Of a stretch of DNA of 33,616 nt, positions 33,143-33,616 are shown one piece after another (within the stretch, counting starts at the first letter, position 1; every line of letters starts with the position of its first letter). Location: assembly GCA_025357755.1 (NCBI GenBank), contig JANXOP010000416.1, positions 1-33,616 on the forward strand, read 5' to 3'. The notes beneath the pieces were generated by a model. It was not told the DNA's origin. It worked only from the letters and a program-made list of their open reading frames with translations, and searched no databases. The DNA comes from Kofleriaceae bacterium (GTDB lineage: Bacteria; Myxococcota_A; Polyangia; Haliangiales; Haliangiaceae). The translations under genes and the position numbers were made by a program.

Positions 33143-33571
33143 ACGCGCCCGTCGCTGCGGCGCCCGACCGGTCCTGGTTCGAACCGCGAGTCGATGATCC
33201 CCAAAAGTCGTCAAGCGTGTCTGTCTAAACAGACCAAGAGCTCCGCGGGGTCTACTTCGGAGGCGGCGCACCACCAGGGGTGAAAATTTGTGCGGGGCGT
33301 CCGTCGACGTGACGCGCGGCCAATCCGTGTGAGAACCGTCGGCGACGATCGTTCGAGGTCGACGAATCTGCGGTGCCTCCAACCCCGATAAGCAGACTGA
33401 CCCGCGCCGCACATACCACCCTTCGTGGCTCCCGGAAAACCGGGTTCTACTCGAACTGTGGCGAACATCGAAACCGAGGGGAATTGCGCTCGTCATTCGT
33501 CTTGTAGGTTGGTTGGTTGATCAGGCGCTGCTCGCCTGAATCGCGTCGACTCGATTCGCCACCTCACGCAG
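33143..33571. other. apparently non-coding stretch with short hairpins
   Basis: No reading frame here has the codon pattern of the neighbours. Perfect hairpins are GTCTGT-CTAA-ACAGAC (33219-33234), CCCGG-AAAA-CCGGG (33431-33444) and TCAGGCG-CTGCT-CGCCTGA (33521-33539). GGTT occurs three times in tandem at 33507-33518. GGTTCGAACC near 33176 recalls a tRNA T-loop but has no matching stem. Composition is visibly less GC-rich than the genes, so the stretch may be intergenic or of foreign origin. Confidence 0.45.
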
Positions 33572-33616
33572 TCATGTGGTCTCCAGCAGGATCAATTCCA
33601 TCTCGATCCTCGGGCG
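33572..33616 (-). CDS. C-terminal tail of an unrecognised gene (partial)
   Basis: From the right edge the minus strand reads RPRIEMELILLETT and then TGA at 33574-33572. The frame stays protein-like for 16 more codons (LREVANRVDAIQASSA) to a second TGA at 33523-33521. Either the first TGA is the true end, or the gene carries a nonsense change. Too little is visible to name a family. Confidence 0.35.
   Translation of the reverse strand, partial: RPRIEMELILLETT

Noticed and set aside
33130..33205. tRNA-like T-loop GGTTCGAACC
   Set aside because: The flanks do not pair to form a T-stem on either strand and no anticodon or acceptor stem is found.
33068..33496. 142-codon minus-strand frame in the right-end non-coding stretch
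   Set aside because: Its codon use and residue make-up do not fit the neighbours, and hairpins fill the stretch.
1..33616. CRISPR arrays, insertion sequences, rRNA or prophage genes
   Set aside because: No regularly spaced repeat series, transposase, integrase or rRNA-like stretch was seen.
1..33616. Frequent GCGATCGC octamer (for example 2522-2529, 5413-5420)
   Set aside because: It recurs, but in a GC-rich genome with many Ala-Ile and Arg-Ser codon pairs over-representation cannot be judged without counting against a background.

Overview
The window is GC-rich, about two-thirds G+C by eye, with strongly GC-biased third codon positions, very tight gene packing and many 1-4 nt start/stop overlaps. 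Several features fit a myxobacterial (Myxococcota, former deltaproteobacterial) chromosome. These are an FHA protein ending in an AgmX/PglI-type domain, several small lipoproteins, long Pro/Ala/Ser-rich linkers, a GAF histidine kinase with a stand-alone receiver, and an eukaryote-like atypical kinase with a PP2C phosphatase. The assignment is inference; there is no rRNA or other species marker here.

Layout. 1-380: 3' end of a gene with a RuvA-C-like tail. 381-912: a 98-bp imperfect direct repeat that overlaps the 3' end of a small gene, which is last in an sbcD-sbcC operon on the minus strand (5660 down to 596). 5704-9186: envelope-type genes, namely a lipoprotein, a membrane-anchored unknown, a secreted metzincin overlapping a CPBP-like membrane protein with a degenerate catalytic site, and a divergent secreted HExxH peptidase. 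9183-13122 (minus): FHA/AgmX-type envelope protein, GAF histidine kinase and receiver, an apparent operon. 13342-16750 (plus): three genes joined by ATGA overlaps, namely a fused MlaF-MlaE-type lipid ABC transporter, a membrane-anchored protein with a BPI/TULIP-like segment, and a protein made of two ClpX-type zinc fingers. 16775-20993 (minus): PP2C phosphatase, atypical kinase with zinc ribbon and beta-rich tail, nicotinamidase-like hydrolase and vWA protein, served by one apparently leaderless promoter overlapped by a palindrome. 21064-28063: mostly housekeeping (pdxH, sixA-like, a GGQ peptidyl-tRNA hydrolase-like protein, moaB, leuS, adk) with a His-rich lipoprotein and an unknown 311-aa protein. 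28130-33006: small membrane protein, ElaA-like acetyltransferase, LOG-family protein, a 947-aa membrane/low-complexity/zinc-ribbon protein and a histidine phosphatase. 33007-33616: non-coding stretch with several hairpins and, at the edge, the 3' tail of a minus-strand reading frame.

The most promising candidates for undescribed biology are two. The first is the four-gene PP2C/kinase/nicotinamidase/vWA operon. It looks like the TerY-PP2C-kinase triad known from tellurium-resistance-type stress systems, but joined to an NAD-salvage-type hydrolase. The second is the transporter operon, where an ATPase-permease fusion of the Mla lipid family is paired with a BPI-like protein instead of an MCE protein. 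Functions given for both systems are inference from motifs and gene order.
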